Source of the DNA: Bathynomus jamesi
Taxonomy: Eukaryota > Arthropoda > Malacostraca > Isopoda > Cirolanidae
Assembly: GCA_023014485.1 (NCBI GenBank)
Contig: JAJOZX010001868.1
Coordinates: 626,001-690,000 of the forward strand
Reading direction: 5' to 3'
Length of the DNA stretch: 64,000 bases
Shown here: piece after piece, positions 63,664-64,000 of the stretch
Layout of the letters: each line of letters begins with the position of its first letter
Position numbering within the stretch: the stretch's first letter is position 1
Translations under genes and position numbers: made by a program
Notes under the pieces: model-generated
The model's database searches: none
The model's input: only the letters and a program-made list of their open reading frames with translations
What the model was told of the DNA's origin: nothing

Positions 63664-63769
63664 TACTTTCATTATTTACTATTAAGTTAACAGTATACAA
63701 CAGAAATACGATAGGGTGAAGATATACTTACCAGTATAATTTAATGAGAACAATTTGTTTGACTGTGCT

Positions 63770-63982
63770 TCATAATTTCTGAAAATCTTGGTTTGACACT
63801 GTGATACAGCGATTTGAAGGTCCGGTTCGAAGTTGTTTATTTCGATTCTGGGTTTTAATACCTATCACAGCAGAAAAAGACACCTCACACAGATATGTAG
63901 ATCCAAATTGAAGGAGCGCATCATTCGCTGCACTTACTAAATCTGAGTACTCATTTTTTAATCCAATCCACCAATTGTGCAC
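63770..63982 (-). pseudogene. hAT transposase C-terminal fragment
   Basis: Encodes WIGLKNEYSDLVSAANDALL, QFGSTYLCEVSFSAVIGIKT and KNRNKQLR-like sequence, the C-terminal signature of ZBED5-like hAT transposases. It is cut by the window end. Orientation and distance fit the hAT terminus at 53586 once the insertions between 53647 and 63663 are discounted. Confidence 0.75.
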
Positions 63983-64000
63983 AGTTTTCTGTTGAAATTT

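Overview
This window is eukaryotic and almost wholly made of transposable elements. I see no bacterial operon, rRNA or tRNA. The element classes (CR1-like LINEs with SGNH-esterase ORF1, piggyBac, Tc1, pogo/Tigger, hAT, Merlin-like, Penelope, Gypsy), GT-AG introns, many (TA)n tracts and an interstitial (TTAGG)6 run suggest an arthropod, perhaps a crustacean; the species is inference only.

Layout. 1-2100: a hAT 3' end sits in a minus-strand LINE that carries a 2A-like motif. 2340-6412: a palindrome, then a minus-strand CR1-like LINE between two (TA)n tracts. 6422-7641: an unrecognised Cys-rich gene with splice signals. 8058-11032: an intronless copy of an unnamed gene family (CYVCG...FIDSS...EEQGERFHQD), with a piggyBac MITE upstream. 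12024-14790: a piggyBac with TTAA target duplications. 15162-20343: nested hAT-like elements holding palindromes and Merlin-like N-terminal fragments, all inside a CR1 relic.

20624-25180: a DNA transposon with ~490 bp terminal inverted repeats (TIRs), 4 bp duplications (GGCA) and an intron-containing candidate DDE gene; it splits a Merlin-like reading frame that rejoins exactly. 25783-49768: one CR1 element stretched over 24 kb by insertions: a CACTG-TIR transposon with an intron-containing copy of the FIDSS family (26023-28805), a second copy of the long-TIR transposon (29294-45937) itself split by an 11.1 kb Gypsy element (29953-41044), a BED-finger hAT, and a Tigger relic. 49816-51211: a Tc1 element with an intact transposase. 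52462-53585: another LINE relic. 53586-64000: a hAT split by a large transposon of a further unnamed family (53669-62499, itself split by a CR1 with intact ORF1) and by a truncated Penelope element.

The strongest candidates for undescribed biology are the three DNA-transposon families whose proteins I cannot place in a named superfamily but whose ends, and for two of them target duplications, can be read from interrupted reading frames. Most coding regions are broken by single-base shifts or stops; apparently intact are the Tc1 transposase, the third CR1's ORF1, the RT-bearing frame of the LINE at 3039-5057, and the Cys-rich gene.
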